This document shows, piece after piece, positions 63,559 through 64,000 of a stretch of 64,000 nt of DNA. The number at the start of each line of letters is the position of its first letter. The stretch's first letter is position 1. Source of the DNA: Rhodovulum sp. 12E13 (GTDB lineage Bacteria; Pseudomonadota; Alphaproteobacteria; Rhodobacterales; Rhodobacteraceae); NCBI RefSeq assembly GCF_003340565.1, contig NZ_QPLK01000003.1:1-64000 (forward strand). Direction: 5' to 3'. Under the pieces are notes generated by a model. That model was not told the DNA's origin. It ran no database searches and saw only the letters and a program-made list of their open reading frames with translations. The translations under genes and the position numbers were made by a program.

Positions 63559-64000
63559 TCATTCGCTGCCCTTCGCCCCGGACGGGGGAAGCGACGCCCT
63601 TGCGTCCTCGGTCGCCTCCGGGGCCTCGGCGGCGCGCGGCGCGGGCTCCGGCATGGGCCTGGGCGCCGAGGGAGCGCGGCGGGCGCGCTTGGCGGCGCTG
63701 CGCTCGGCAGCGGTAGGCTGGGCAGCGGTGGGCTGGGCTGCGGTGGGCTGGGCGGCGGTGGACGCGGAGCCCTCCGGCTCCTTCTTCACCGTGGCAGCCG
63801 CTGTCGCCGACGAGGCCTTGGGCGCCTTGCCCGCACCCGACGTGCCCTCGCCCGACGTGCCCTCGCCCGACGGGCTTGCAGACCCGTTCGCCGCGGTGGG
63901 CGTCGTCGACCTGGCCGCGGGCGCCTTGGCCCGAGTGGCGCGGGTGCCAGACGCCTTGCGGGCGGCGGGCTTGCGGGCGGCGGGCTTCGTCGCGGGCTTG
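63559..64000 (-). CDS. C-terminal tail of an Ala/Pro/Lys-rich protein (truncated by window edge)
   Basis: The minus-strand frame is open from the right edge to TGA at 63559, giving about 146 residues. The first part has KPAARKPAARK repeats like histone H1-type or phasin tails. Then come tandem repeats SGEGT (twice) and AAQPT (three times), an Arg-rich segment (SAAKRARRAPSAPRP) and an acidic end (EAPEATEDARA). No folded domain is visible. It could be the tail of a phasin, a nucleoid or RNA-binding protein, or an extended urease subunit; the body of the gene lies outside the window. Confidence 0.6.
   Translation of the reverse strand, partial: KPATKPAARKPAARKASGTRATRAKAPAARSTTPTAANGSASPSGEGTSGEGTSGAGKAPKASSATAAATVKKEPEGSASTAAQPTAAQPTAAQPTAAERSAAKRARRAPSAPRPMPEPAPRAAEAPEATEDARASLPPSGAKGSE

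Overview
The window is a high-GC alphaproteobacterial chromosome segment. Gene content, family variants (ArgC with a GTGCN active-site motif, IlvB with GEAS in place of GDAS), the complete sox locus and the recurring intergenic CCCCGGGATATTT...CAAGAAGAAG element all point to Rhodobacterales (Rhodobacteraceae/Paracoccaceae). No rRNA, tRNA or CRISPR array was seen. Genus cannot be set from the sequence alone.

Layout. 1-459: 5' part of an IS481-type insertion sequence cut by the window edge. 873-5113: RND efflux adaptor and pump. 5147-6729: four-gene holin/N-acetylmuramidase cassette resembling the release genes used by Rhodobacterales gene transfer agents. 7081-9454: SulP anion transporter and tandem universal stress protein. 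9955-16785: housekeeping genes (ccmE, argC, murI, an acyltransferase, indolepyruvate ferredoxin oxidoreductase), then a divergent LysR regulator. 17944-18055: promoter plus intrinsic terminator outlining a small RNA ahead of purL. 20509-23428: FrnE-like DsbA protein, Bcr/CflA exporter, DUF305 membrane protein. 23432-26905: mfd.

27084-33241 holds the urea ABC transporter urtABCDE, followed by matB (33629-35155). 35294-48804 is a full Kelly-Friedrich thiosulfate-oxidation locus: soxVW-XYZABCDEF on the minus strand and, divergently, soxS, a GlcG/HbpS-type protein, soxR and a soxT-like transporter on the plus strand. SoxR has cysteines at 42 and 108, as in persulfide sensors of the BigR/SqrR type, and an exact ATTC-N8-GAAT palindrome lies upstream of soxX.

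48969-58893 contains a MaoC/phosphotransacetylase fusion, a di-heme peroxidase, a membrane stress protein and the ilvB-ilvN region. ilvB is preceded by a 15-codon leader peptide rich in Leu/Val/Ile codons and an intrinsic terminator (attenuation). ilvB and ilvN are split by a universal stress protein and a BCCT osmolyte transporter. 59026-63314 carries ureG, ureF, ureE, a DUF1127 protein, ureC and a phasin-like small protein; ureD, ureA and ureB are not in view. Together urt and ure give urea uptake and hydrolysis, and sox gives lithotrophic electrons from reduced sulfur.

Many genes overlap by 1-4 bases, and long open frames antisense to real genes are GC-driven shadows and were left out.
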